In this document: positions 9,477-19,814 of the stretch, in pieces
Layout of the letters: each line of letters starts with the position of its first letter
Numbering within the stretch: position 1 is the first letter of the stretch
Source of the DNA: Bettongia penicillata ogilbyi
Lineage: Eukaryota; Chordata; Mammalia; Diprotodontia; Potoroidae
Reading direction: 5' to 3'
NCBI GenBank assembly: GCA_023548195.1
Contig: JAJHZJ010000579.1
Coordinates: forward strand, 1,528,084-1,592,083
Length of the DNA stretch: 64,000 bases
Program-made: the position numbers and the translations under genes
The notes under the pieces: model-generated
Databases searched by the model: none
Told to the model about the DNA's origin: nothing
Seen by the model: only the letters and a program-made list of their open reading frames with translations

Positions 9477-9770
9477 TTTTTTTTTTTTTATTAAAGGGGC
9501 TATCCCTTGAGTAACTACTTAAAGAAGTCTATTCATTGAATGAGTATATGTCACTCAAAGATTGTGATAAGACCTTAGCCTAAAAGGGCCAGGGTCTCAC
9601 ATTGCATGCTGGGCCATCTCCAGTCTTTCTGATGAATATCAGGCCACCGGACCCAGATGGCTCAGGAGAAGAAAGTGAGGTTGGTGACCTCTCTCACTCA
9701 AATCAAAGTCAACTGCAAATCATGTCATCATCCTGATGTCATGGTTCTCTTCAAGAACAAAGGGCAAACG
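9477..9770 (-). repeat. family X: A-tailed SINE-like element, near full length
   Basis: Reverse-strand reading begins GTTTGCCCTTTGTTCTTGAA, continues with ACCATGACATCAGGATGATG and CCTCACTTTCTTCTCCTGAG, and ends CCCCTTTAATAAAAAAAA. It aligns along its whole length with the plus-strand copy at 38165-38480, including both ends. Partial copies lie at 39740 and 48145. The shared ends and A-tail indicate a retroposed SINE. I do not recognise its parent RNA. It interrupts the CR1/L3 element. Confidence 0.75.
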
Positions 9771-9779
9771 CACAATCCA

Positions 9780-10320
9780 TGCATAGCTCCTCACTCTGCA
9801 AAGAGCAACACACATGACTGATTTTCAAATAACTGAAGACAATTATCTTGTCCTCCATGAGTCTTCTCTCCTTCAGGCTAAACATGCCCAGTTCTTTTAA
9901 TCAGTCATCATACAATACAGGCACAAGACCATTTACCATCCTTATTGTGCTGCTCTGAACACTCCCCAACTTATCAGAGCTCTTCTAAAACCATGGAAAC
10001 AAGAACTGAGAACAGTAATCCAAATGAAGTTTTTTTTAGGGCAAAGTATGGTGAGATTATTGTCTCCCTATTGCTGAAACCTATGCAACTCTTCATGTAA
10101 CCCAAAATTGCATTGCTTTTTTGGCTTACACATCACTACATAATCATACCTAGCTTGTAAGCCACTAAAACCCCCAGATATTTTTCAAGAACAACTGCTA
10201 TCTTATCATGCCTTCCCCATTTTATACTGGTGAAATGGACTTTCTTGATACGGAAGTACAAGAAATTACATTTATTCCAATTGAATTGCATATTACATTC
10301 AGCCTAATGCTGCAGTCTCT
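9780..10320 (-). repeat. CR1/L3 LINE, reverse (second part)
   Basis: Continuation: ATGAGTCTTCTCTCCTTCAG, GCTAAACATGCCCAGTTC, CCATCCTTATTGTGCTGCTC, CCAACTTATCAGAGCTCTTC, ATTGCATTGCTTTTTTGGCT and ACTAAAACCCCCAGATATTT. Sense reading encodes the CR1 ORF2 C-terminus (LFSLEKRR-type motif, here broken). Decayed, no long frame. Confidence 0.75.
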
Positions 10321-10324
10321 AGGG

Positions 10325-10550
10325 GTAGTAAAAGGTATAGATTAAAGATTGTCCTGTGAAAGAAAGATTAAGACTTGTTTTGCTTGGTGCCAGAGAGCTA
10401 ACCTAAGAGCAATAAATGGAAAATGCCAGGAGGCAGATTATACTATAAGGAAAAACTTTCCACCAACAGAGCTATCCAAAGGAGGAAAAGGCTGTTTTAC
10501 AACAGTCATAGTCCTTAACAGCAGCTCTGATATATGGAAGGTGTTTCACA
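10325..10550 (+). repeat. CR1/L3 LINE fragment, forward
   Basis: AGACTTGTTTTGCTTGGTGC, CAGAGAGCTAACCTAAGAGC, AATAAATGGAAAATGCCAGG, AGGCAGATTATACTATAAGG and AACTTTCCACCAACAGAGCT follow the sense CR1/L3 3' region. It lies head-to-head against the reverse copy ending at 10320, giving an inverted pair. Confidence 0.65.
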
Positions 10551-10553
10551 CGT

Positions 10554-10580
10554 AAAAAAAAAAAAAAAAAAAAAAAAAAA
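10554..10580. repeat. poly(A) tract
   Basis: A run of 27 A directly after CACGT. CR1 elements do not normally have poly(A) tails, so this run may be a secondary expansion. Confidence 0.95.
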
Positions 10581-10696
10581 TCAGACCATTAACACGAAAA
10601 CTTTAGGTATTTTATCATACCATGTTTAACTTATACAAAGGAAGGCCCAAAGTTTAAAACAAAACACCCAAGGACAGGAACATTTGTGAGGAGGGG

Positions 10697-10870
10697 CAAT
10701 CAGTCAGGAAGCATTCATTCAGCACTTCCGATGTGCTAGGCACTATGCTAAGCACTAGGGATGTGATAATTACAACTATCACATAAACAATATTTATATA
10801 GCACTTTAACACCATGAAAGACCTTCTACAGAAGGTCGAATATGAGCTGAATCCTGAAGAAAAAGAGTGA
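10697..10870 (-). repeat. L2 3' end, reverse
   Basis: AGCATTCATTCAGCACTTCC, GATGTGCTAGGCACTATGC and TAAGCACTAGGG are the reverse complement of the L2 3' terminus, followed by a damaged stretch with GAATATGAGCTGAATCCTGA. It sits back-to-back with the forward L2 piece at 10880. Confidence 0.6.
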
Positions 10871-10879
10871 AGTCAAATG

Positions 10880-11330
10880 ATACAACTGGGTTCCATCCTT
10901 TCATAATCTAGTCCCCTTCTACCTTTCTAGTCTTCTGCTATCTCACTCCCCAACACATGCTCTTCAACCCAGTGCCAGTGTCCTCCTGGATGCTCTACAA
11001 ACAAAATACTCCATCTCTCCACTCCTGGCATTTTTTTTGGCGTTCCTTCACGCCCAGGATGTTCTCCCTCTTCTGCATCAACTTACTGACCTTACTGGTT
11101 TCCTTTACATCCCAACTAAAATCCAACCTTCTACAAGAAGTTCTTCTTTTAATTATTTCCTAATTATTCTGGAGATAGCTTGCTTCGTATATATTTGGTT
11201 GTATATTGTTTCTCCCATTGGATTGTAAGTTCCTTGAAGACAGAGACTGTCTTTTGCTTCTTTTTGCATCATCAGCACTTAGCCTGGTACAAAGTAAGAG
11301 TTTAATAAAGGTTTATTGAATTGAAATGAT
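10880..11330 (+). repeat. L2 LINE 3' end, forward
   Basis: Runs from CATAATCTAGTCCCCTTCTA through CTTCTACAAGAAGTTCTTC and TTGGATTGTAAGTTCCTTGA, then CTTAGCCTGGTACAAAGTAA to TTAATAAAGGTTTATTGAAT at 11301-11322. This is the canonical L2 3' UTR ending. Confidence 0.75.
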
Positions 11331-12390
11331 ATGTGTACCTTAATTATCAGAGGGATCATTCTGTGAAGTCTCTGGTGTGATGATCTTTTGATCCCATCAG
11401 GAAGATGAAATTTATCACAATGCAGGTTCTCAGATTTGGCACACCCACAGAGCCATAGCTAGCAATTCTAGCAGAGTTGAGATGTCAAGGAGCCACAAGA
11501 AAAGAGAGTAGGACACTGGCCCACCATGGAGACAGAGAATCACAGAAAGGAATTTGGTCAACCTAAGTGGAAATCCTAGGGCATAGAGAGCAGGTTTTAA
11601 GAGGAGAAGTAGGCTGGAGGCAAAGAAAAAGGTTCCATCTGATAACTTCCCATTTTAACTAATTTATTCTTGCTCAGGAGTTACAAACATTCAATTATTT
11701 AGTTAACTAACCCTTAAGTTAGCCATTGGTTTGCCAGTTCATCTCTATACTAGTTTCTATTGTCTTATCTTTGCTCGCACTTGACCAAAACATGGATTAC
11801 TCCCATTCCCCAAGGTATACTTCCTCTGATCCTACATATGTGGTGCTAAACTAAACTGGAGGAAACCATGATGGCTGGGATTGCCACAAATTTATGCTGT
11901 CTGATCTCAAATTGGCCTTCTTTGCAGCAGAAAAAAAAAAACAAATCTTTGTTCTTGCTTAACTGATTCGTTATTGCACTTCCCATAAAGGTTATCCAAA
12001 CTTCCTCTCCCTTCCTCTAGCCTACTATAGATCAGGCCTGAGTCAGACCAGGCCACTGACTCAGGCTCAGGATTACAATGCAATGAGATATTCACAGAGC
12101 ATAAAATGCAAGAAAAAAAAACAATTTTATTTAAGATGAGATTTAAAAGGATACAATTCAAATAAAATGCTGTGCCTGTCTGCCTTTTCATCATATCACC
12201 ACTATATTAAAAAGAGGTTCCCATGGAACATTGGCAATTCCACTAAAACCTTCAGCATCAACTTGCATTAACTGAGTCTTTTATGTCTCTGGAAGTCTTT
12301 CTAGAAAGCCAAACCAATGATAATCCAGAGAATGCAAACACTTCCCTTTCCATTAAAGGAAAACTTTCTCAGTTTAAACAAATAGTTGCA
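11331..12390. other. unassigned non-coding stretch
   Basis: No gene. A reverse-strand frame at 11907-12194 has no recognised domain. No repeat identified with confidence. Confidence 0.4.
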
Positions 12391-12394
12391 ATTT

Positions 12395-12675
12395 CTACTT
12401 CCTTTAAATCTCAACTAAAATGTTATCTTCTAGAGGAAGCCATTCCCAACCCCTTTTAATTTTACCACCTTCCTTCCATTAATTATCTGTTTTTTCTCCT
12501 AGCCAGAACTTGTTTGCACCAATGAATTTGCTTGTTGTCTCCTGCCTGCCTAATATCCTTCAGAGCTCAAGCTCCAATGCTGCATTAAGCCTTTCCCAAC
12601 CCCAGATACTAATGCCTTACTTCCAAAATGACCCTGTACCCATTTTATTTCTATTTTGTACATATCTACCCAATC
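12395..12675 (+). repeat. L2 3' region, left half (split by HAL1)
   Basis: AAATCTCAACTAAAATGTTA, CTTCTAGAGGAAGCCATTCC and TTTATTTCTATTTTGTACAT match the L2 3' UTR. It resumes at 15313 (CTTTGAGAGCCAGGAATATT) after the HAL1 insertion. A segment around 12550-12640 looks internally duplicated or rearranged. Confidence 0.65.
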
Positions 12676-12688
12676 AAAATGTTAAGCC
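12676..12688. repeat. target-site duplication of HAL1, left copy
   Basis: AAAATGTTAAGCC, identical to 15300-15312. The junction C|AAAA is close to the TT|AAAA site used by L1-type endonucleases. Confidence 0.9.
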
Positions 12689-13249
12689 ATGAGGCAGAGC
12701 CAAGATAGTGGAGTATCAGCACAGATTGTCTAGAGTGCTGTCTCCTAGGTCAGCCAAATACCTGCAAAAAACAGCTCTAAAAAATTCTGGAGCTGCAGAA
12801 CCCACAGAATGATGGAATGAAGCAAATCTCCAGAGCAAGTCAGCCTTAAAGGTTGCCAGAAAGTGTCTATTGTGCCACAGTAGGGGCAGGGCACAGTCCA
12901 GCATGGGCCACTCCTGTACAGTGGAGACCTGAGTAGGCCTCAGAGGCACTGAATCTCTCATACCCATGGAAGTTTCTAGACTTCAAGACACAAAAACTTA
13001 AAGGACAAATTGGAAGGTCTGTGGAAAAAGCCTGTGTGATCAGTGTGGGAGAGTGGAGTGGTCCAGCCTCAGCCCCAGTGTGGCAGAGGGGGAAGGGGGT
13101 GGAGGAACCAGCAGCAGCCACAGCAGCAGCAGGGGCAGCAGCAGCAACTGTTTCTGGAGCTCTAGGCCCATAGATTGTGGGGCAATCACACCCCCCACCC
13201 TCACTGGAAGCAGAGATCTACCTTGACAAAGAGCTCAAAAGTCAAATTA

Positions 13250-14302
13250 ATGCCTGGGGAAATGAGAAAAAACCGAAAAAAGATAGAATCTTACTTGGGT
13301 GACAAGGAAGACCAAAACATGCAAACAGAAGACAACAAAGTCAAAGCTCCTCCATCCAAAACCTGCAAGAAAAATATGCAGTGGTCTCAGGCCATGGAAA
13401 AACTCAAAAAGAATTTTGAAAATCAAGTAAGAGAAGTAGAGCAAAAATTGGGAAGAGAAATGAGACTGATGCAAGAAAATTATGAAAAATGAGTCAACTG
13501 CTTGCTAAAGGAGACCCAAAAAAATGTTGAAGAAAATAATATTGTAAAAAAAAAAAGACTAACTCAATGACAAAAGAGATCCAAAAAGCCAATGAAGAGA
13601 AGAATGCCCTAAAAAATAGAATTTGCCAGATGGAAAAGGAGGTCCAAAACCTCACTGACAAAAATAACTCCTAAAAGAATAAAATGGAGCAGGTGGAAGC
13701 TAATGATTTTATGAAAAATCAAGAAATTATAAAACAAAACCAAAGGAATGAGAAAATAGTAGACAACGGGAAATATCTCATTGGGAAAACAAATAATCTG
13801 GAAAATAGGTCCAGGAGAGACAATTTTAAAAATATGGGACGACCTGAAAGCCACAATCAAAAAAGAGCCTAGACATTATCTTTCAAGAAATTATCAAGGA
13901 AAACTGTCCTGATATTCTAGAATCATAGGGTAAAATAAATATTGAAAGAATCCAATGATCACCTCCTGAAAGAGATCCCCAAAGAAAAACTCGTAGTAAT
14001 ATTGTGGCTAAATTCCAGAGCTCCCAGGTCAAGGAGAAAATATTGCAAGCCATTTGAAAGAAACAATTCAAGTATTGTGTAAATACAATAGGGATAACAC
14101 AAGATGTAGTAACTTTTACATTAAAGGATCAAAGGGCTTGGAATATGATATTCCAGAAGTCAAAGGAACTAGGATTAAAACCAAGAATCACCTACCCAGC
14201 AAAACTTACTATAATACTTCAAGGGAAAAATGGTCCTTCAACAAAATCCAGGACTTTCAAGCACTCTTGATGAAAAGACCAGAGTTAAATAAAAAAATTT
14301 GA
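13250..14302 (+). pseudogene. HAL1 ORF1 (RNA-binding coiled-coil protein), inactivated
   Basis: I take the ATG at 13250 as the start because the third HAL1 piece has its ATG at the equivalent place (about 20263) and a basic/acidic N-terminus follows. The predicted protein would be about 350 residues. Stops at 13490 and near 13567, a frame change, and stops near 13671 and 13870 break it. Visible parts: a charged N-terminus, a long coiled coil (13380-13780), NNLENRSRRDNFKNMGRPE at the start of the RNA-recognition fold, and a C-terminal segment (about 14110-14302) with ITYPAK-like codons (here NHLPSKTYYN) and KRPELNKKI before the stop. These match the coiled coil-RRM-CTD plan of L1 ORF1p. Confidence 0.8.
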
Positions 14303-15299
14303 CTTTCAAACACAAGAATCAAGAGAAGCATGAAAAGGTAAACAGGAAAGAGAAATCATAAGGGACTTACTAAAGTTGAACTGTTTACATTCCTATATAG
14401 AAAGATAGTATTTATAACTGTTGAGAGTTTTCTCAGTACTAGAGTAGATGAAGGGTACAGGATGAGTTGAATAGGAAGAGATATCTAAAAAAATTAAATG
14501 AAGAGATGAGAGAGGAATATATTGAGAGGAGAAGGGGAAAGATAGAATGGGACAAATTATCTCTAACATAAAAGAAGTAAGGAAAAGCTTTTTCAGTGGA
14601 AGGGATGAGAAGGAGGTGAGAGGGAAAAAGTGAACCTTGCTCTCATCACATTTGGCTTAAGGAAGGAATAACACACCTACTCAATTTGCTATAAAACTCT
14701 ATCTTACACTACAGGAAAGTAAGGGAGGAGATAAGCAGGGGGTAAGGGGATGACAGAAGGGAGAGCTAATGGGAAAAGGGTGTAAGTAGAAGTAAGTACT
14801 TTTGAGGAGAGATAGGGTCAAAAAAGAGAATAGAATAAATGGGGGTCAGGATAGGATGGTGGAAAATATAGTTAGTCTTCCACAACATAACTTTTATGGA
14901 AGTCTTTCAGATAACTACACATGTATAACATACATTGAATTTGTTGCCTTCTCAACAGGGATGCGTGGGGAGGGAGGTGGGAAGGGAGGAGGGGAGAGAA
15001 GTTGGAACTCAAAGTTTTAAAAATGAATGTTAAAAATTGTTTTTACATGCAACTGGGAAATAAGATATACAGGCAATGGTGTATAGAAATCTATCTTATC
15101 CTCCAATAAAATAGAGGGGATGGGGATAAGAGAAGGGAGGGGTATGATAGAAGGGAGGGCAAATTGGGGGAAAGGATAATCAGAAAGCATGTTATCTTGG
15201 GGTGGACAGAGGGGAGAAATGGGGAGATAATTTGGAACTCAAAATCTTGCGGAAATGAATGTTGAAAACTAAAAATAAATAAACAAATTACAATTTTAA
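14303..15299 (+). other. HAL1 3' UTR with duplicated terminal motif
   Basis: Purine-rich (GGGAGGGG-type runs) without reading frame. The L1-like terminal word GGAACTCAAA...AAATGAATGTT occurs twice, near 15003-15032 and 15232-15265, so the tail carries two successive 3'-end-like modules. Confidence 0.6.
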
Positions 15300-15312
15300 A
15301 AAATGTTAAGCC
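15300..15312. repeat. target-site duplication of HAL1, right copy
   Basis: AAAATGTTAAGCC, perfect match to 12676-12688. The host L2 sequence resumes directly after it. Confidence 0.9.
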
Positions 15313-15375
15313 CTTTGAGAGCCAGGAATATTTAATCCTTGAACCAATGTCTGGAATTTCTTAAATGCTTGGTAT
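15313..15375 (+). repeat. L2 3' end, right half
   Basis: CTTTGAGAGCCAGGAATATT through TTAAATGCTTGG continues the L2 interrupted at 12675. Confidence 0.6.
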
Positions 15376-15564
15376 TTGATTGGTTGTTTCTAGTTGATGG
15401 AGGCATATCAATGCTAACTGTACCTTCTAAGTTTTAGCCTCCCTAAGGAAGTCCTAGTCATCTCATTCTAGCCATATAACTTTGCCATATTTCCTATCAC
15501 TTCCCCTAGTCAGCATAAGATGACCTTCAAGCAATGACCTTCAAGTTTCATGTTTACTGAAAGT

Positions 15565-15930
15565 CAGTCAGTCAACTAACATTTATTAGGCAATGTGTGC
15601 CAGGCATTCTGCTCAGTGATGGAATTACAAAGAAAGGTCAAAGATAGTCCTTTCTCTCAAGGAACTTATGGTCCACTGGAGAAGACAACATACAACCAGC
15701 TATACGCAAACAAGATAGTTATGGGATAAAGTGAAAATAATCAACAAATGGAAGTCACCAGCTTTAAGAAGACTTGGGAAAGACTTCCTGAAGATGACAG
15801 GATTTTAGTGGAGACTTGAAAGAAGACAGGGAACATTAGAAGTCATGGATTTCATAGGAAGGGAGCAGGTTCTTCTCAGGAGCATATGATTGAGTGCAAT
15901 ATGAAACATGGAACTTTCTGAAAAATGGCC
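15565..15930 (-). repeat. L2 3' region, reverse
   Basis: TCAACTAACATTTATTAGGC, AATGTGTGCCAGGCATTCTG, TCTCAAGGAACTTATGGTCC, GGGAAAGACTTCCTGAAG, GGATTTTAGTGGAGACTTGA, AAGAAGACAGGGAACATTAG. This is a clear reverse L2 3' UTR in the right order. Confidence 0.75.
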
Positions 15931-15964
15931 GAGCAGGCACCATAGGAACTGGATATGACTTTAT

Positions 15965-16062
15965 CTGGTTTGAGCCCCTAATTTGACAGATGAGGAAACT
16001 GAGGCCCAGGAAGATTAAATGCTTTGTCCAAAGTCATTCAGGTTCTATGTGAGAGTTAGCAT
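15965..16062 (-). repeat. MIR-like SINE, reverse
   Basis: ATTTGACAGATGAGGAAACT, GAGGCCCAGGAAGATTAAAT, GCTTTGTCCAAAGTCATTCA. Partial. Confidence 0.75.
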
Positions 16063-16424
16063 GTTCAACTAGAAGAGAGGGGTAACAAAAGAAAACCTAC
16101 AAGAAAGCAAAGAAATGATGGATGCTTTCAATACAATGCATAGTATTTAATATATAGGCTTTCTTGAAATTGAAAAAAAAAGTAGAAGAGAGGGGTATTC
16201 TCAGTATCCAGACTAAAGGTGGCTCACCATAGATGAGATTTGTGGGACTCTATGGGATCCATAAATTTCAAATATTCTGGGAAATCACAAAAGGACAAAC
16301 GTGTTGTCCTCTAACTTTTAAAATGCATATAAAGGGATTTCTCTTCAGGTGCAGAGTCAAATACATGACTTCTAGTTTGCCCCTCAACTTTGATATTTTA
16401 TGATGCTTTCACCTTAAAATTCTC
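16063..16424. other. unassigned spacer
   Basis: Nothing recognised. Confidence 0.4.
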
Positions 16425-16570
16425 TAATTCTTTTCACCTTAATTTCCCTTCTACTTTTCTCCTGTATAGAATTGGAATAATAATACTAACTGCCCTGCCA
16501 TCTCACAGGGTAGTTGCAAGCATCAAATGAAATAACATATATAAAATGCTTAGTATATACTAGTAGTATA
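16425..16570 (+). repeat. MIR-like SINE, forward, partial
   Basis: TATAGAATTGGAATAATAAT, CTCACAGGGTAGTTGCAAGC, ATCAAATGAAATAACATATA, AAATGCTTAGTATA: the 3' half of a MIR-type SINE. Confidence 0.65.
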
Positions 16571-17619
16571 TTTTCTTATTTAGTGTGAAAAGAACTATAG
16601 AAAGTGACCTGTTTTGATTATAAGATGTGTTGTAACATCCATCAATTAAAAAACTATGTGCATCATATCACTCTGCTGCTCATGAGGACACCTAATCATT
16701 CTTAGATAATGACTGTGGTCTTATAAATTAAAGTACAATGCTCCGATTTCAGTTCATTCTCTAAATGCTTCCTCATAAGCCACCAGAGTAGGTTATCATA
16801 AAATAGAGAGACATTGTAAATGACACATTTAATGAGCCATGGGTAAAAATTTTATGTGAATGTTTTTATAATAAAGTTACTGGCCCATTTTAATGCATAG
16901 CTAAGAGATGGGTCTTCTATATTCTACTTCTAAGGAAGATTAGTAACATCCATAACAGATGGATATCATGGGGTTCAAAAATTGGTGCATGGTCAATAAT
17001 GAGTTTTTTCTCTTACCTAGTACAAAGGAAGAACATAAAGGAAGGGCTGAACCTGGGGAGAAGTTTCCAGAAAGAAAGACTGGAAATTTATAGAGCAGTT
17101 TTGCAGTAAAAATAATCCTATTAAAGTCATGGATTCATATTTTAGGATGTTTGTTCTCTTTTCAGGATGGCTGGGCTGCCTCCTTCAAGCTTTTCATCCT
17201 TAGACTCTAGAAATCCACATTTCCTCTCAAGCATAACCATCCTCACTGCCAAAAAGGAGTTATTTTTTCCCAAAGGTAACAAAAATGCTCTCTCTCTCAC
17301 TGTATTCAACAGCAGTTCATCATTAAAAATGCATAGTCTGTGGTTGAAGGGGTCCACCAAAAGCAAACAACATGATGGAATATCGCTTAAGAAGGATGTC
17401 AGGATGAAGTCAATTCCTGGCACTGTGGCAACATGTCAGTTTATAACAATAGGTCTGGACAGAATGGAAGCTTTGAAAATTATTCCCCTAGTCATTGGAA
17501 CTAAAGAACCATTTCTCCACCCAAAATTATTTTGTATTTATTTTGTGAACATTTATATAAATTTTATATCTGTGTCCATATTGTCTGCCCCCTCCACTCT
17601 AACACAAACATAAAATCAG
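16571..17619. other. unassigned non-coding stretch
   Basis: Includes a 148-codon plus-strand frame (17167-17613) without recognisable domain, splice context or repeat support; I regard it as chance. Confidence 0.4.
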
Positions 17620-17878
17620 CTTCCGACATGCAGCTAGATAGTGCAATGGATAGAGTATTGGATCTAGAACCAGGAAGACTTGAATTCTTGTCTGGCCTCA
17701 GACCCTTCCTAATTGTGTGACCCTGAGACACACACAACCTGTCTGTCTCAGTTTCTTCATCTATAAAATAGAGATAATAATGCCACTGACCTCTCAGGCT
17801 TGTTGTGGGGATCAAATGAGATAATATTTTATAAAGCACTTTGCAAACCTTTGATCATTGTCTACTATCACTACAGAG
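17620..17878 (+). repeat. tRNA-derived core-SINE, nearly complete
   Basis: ATGCAGCTAGATAGTGCAAT, GGATAGAGTATTGGATCTAG, CCAGGAAGACTTGAATTC, CTCAGTTTCTTCATCTATAA, TTGTTGTGGGGATCAAATGA, AAAGCACTTTGCAAACCTTT. It carries the MIR-like 3' half rather than the RTE tail. Confidence 0.85.
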
Positions 17879-18585
17879 AAATACATGGAGGAAGAGAAGA
17901 AGGAAGAGAGATGGTTTTATTTTTGCCTTTGTACCCTCAGTGCCTAATACAGTACCTAGTACATAGTAAGTTTTCAAAAAGAAAAAACAAAACTTATGCT
18001 CAGTTGAATGGAAGTGAATCAAAGAAGTTATATCCCTCATATAACATACCAAAATAAAATTCTCTAATTTGGTATATAATTATGATTGCATAGGGGATAC
18101 AAGTATAAAAATACAAAAATATTTTTTTTTAATTTATACAGACTATTGGAACATGTGCATTCAAGTGGGCTTTAGCAAGACACACTTTTTCTAGTTTACT
18201 TTAGAAAGGTATATTCAGGATGGGTGAAACATGGGCATAATTATAAGGAGTGGGAATGCAACTTGAAAGTAAGGAAAGATTGAAGATACATGAAAGAGTA
18301 GGGATGGTAACAGGGAAGATGCAATGAAATTGAATCACTTATACACAAAGAGAGGTTTGCCTTAACTAGGAAAAGGATTATCCATTCCTGTGATTCCAGG
18401 GTAAAAGAAGAGACAGTAACAGAAGGCATCTAGGTGATCTGAGATGAGAATGGAGGAGAAGAGGGAGCTCTTTAAGAATGCCAAAAGACAGAAATTAATT
18501 CATGCTTTTGGATACAGGCAATTTCTAGTAAAGAAAGTCCATCTACAAATACAAATAAGCAACTGAGTAGCAACTTAGAGTCTTA
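17879..18585. other. unassigned spacer
   Basis: No gene. The run GTACCCTCAGTGCCTAATAC at 17931-17950 may be an L2 3' tail remnant. Confidence 0.35.
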
Positions 18586-18587
18586 AG

Positions 18588-18722
18588 AAATTACGCGAGT
18601 CATTAAGGGATTAAATGACTTTTTCCTTGAATCCCATGGTTAGTATGTATAGAGGCTAAACTTGAACCCAAGTCTCTGTGATTCTCAGGGCAGCTTTCTA
18701 TCCAATTTATCATGCCACCTCT
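18588..18722 (-). repeat. core-SINE, reverse, partial
   Basis: Damaged TTAAATGACTTTTTCC block, GGTTAGTATGTATAGAGGC, TTGAACCCAAGTCTCTGTG, ending CTATCCAATTTATCATGCCA, the reverse of a tRNA-like SINE head. Confidence 0.6.
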
Positions 18723-19797
18723 CATATTTACTCATAATGTTCCCAAAATCTTACTGCAATGGTCTCCTGTCAAAAACTTAAAACTAAGCCAACTTTTGAG
18801 ATGTCTTATATTTATATTAATTGTATTTATTTATGTTATTTTCATTCATTTTTCTGGCCACTAAATCTAGGATGAACTAAACTCCCACAGATTCATCTTT
18901 TCTATTTTCCCTAAGGCAACTCTCTAGGAGAAGATTGTTGTCTCTTGGTTTAAAAGAAGAGAAAGAATGTGGGGAAGAAAGGAAGAAAAGTATAGCAGAA
19001 TGTGAGGCAGCTGGAGTTTGAACTGCTCAAAATGGTGATTTATGCAGGACTCTAGAAGCAGACATGGTCCCATGATGAGCCCCTCCTACATGGGGAAAAA
19101 GCAATGAAATATTGGGGAATCTAAATGATTCCTATACCCAATCTTTGGTCCAATCCATGGTGGAGGTGGCTAATTAAAGTTTGTTCTGACTTTGAAGGGG
19201 AGACTGGAAATATAACTCCAGAGATTGTGGAAATTCCACAGAAAATAAATTGCTTCCTAAAGGATTTAGCTCTTTCATGTTCACAGAATTTGTGCCTTCC
19301 TTAGTGAACAAGAAAAACCACATTGAATAAAGACATCTCCAAATACAACTCAATTTATTTTTCAAGTGACATTCTGCTCCAGTATAGGTCAAGTAAAGGT
19401 CACAAAAGATAATTTCATCTAGTTAGATGATCGCAGAAGCAATATGAATTTCTTCTAGACAGAAATTATTCCAAATGAAGGGGTCCCATCGTGGGCGGGA
19501 GTTCAAGGGTGAAAATGGCACTGAATTTCTGTGGGCTGCTAGAACAACATTCATCAATCAGTGCAGGAGATACCTAGTAATTCACAGGAGAAAAAACCTG
19601 GAAAGAGGGTTATGAAAACTACTTTAGTGCTCAACTGTCAATATAGCATTGCTCAGAGTATGAAGAATAAAGGATTTGAAATTTTAGTTTAAGAAGGTAA
19701 ATGTAGCATTATAAGTATTATCAAGCGTCAAAAGAATCCCACAGCTAAAATATGGCAATAGACAAATATGCCTTGTTCAGAGGAAGGGATGGATGGA
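18723..19797. other. unassigned non-coding stretch
   Basis: Nothing recognised. Confidence 0.4.
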
Positions 19798-19814
19798 GGA
19801 AGGAAGGAAGGAAG
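19798..19814. repeat. short (GGAA)n run
   Basis: Four GGAA units directly against the left end of the third HAL1 piece. Confidence 0.85.

Larger units (their letters stand above)
12689..15299 (+). mobile_element. complete HAL1-type half-L1 retrotransposon
   Basis: About 2.61 kb between perfect 13-bp target-site duplications. Order: 5' terminus GAGGCAGAGCCAAGATAGTG at 12691; a 5' UTR of about 560 bases with CAG-rich runs at 13107-13151; a single ORF1 (13250-14302); a 3' UTR of about 1 kb; an A/T-rich end. There is no room for ORF2 and no trace of endonuclease or reverse transcriptase, so this is a non-autonomous half-L1 presumably mobilised by L1 proteins. It was inserted into an older L2 3' end. 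Confidence 0.88.

Noticed and set aside
12867..13121. Reverse-strand frames over the HAL1 5' UTR
   Set aside because: They are antisense shadows of the element at 12689-15299.
17167..17613. 148-codon plus-strand frame
   Set aside because: No recognisable domain, splice context or codon bias, and an antisense frame overlaps it; most likely chance in non-coding DNA.
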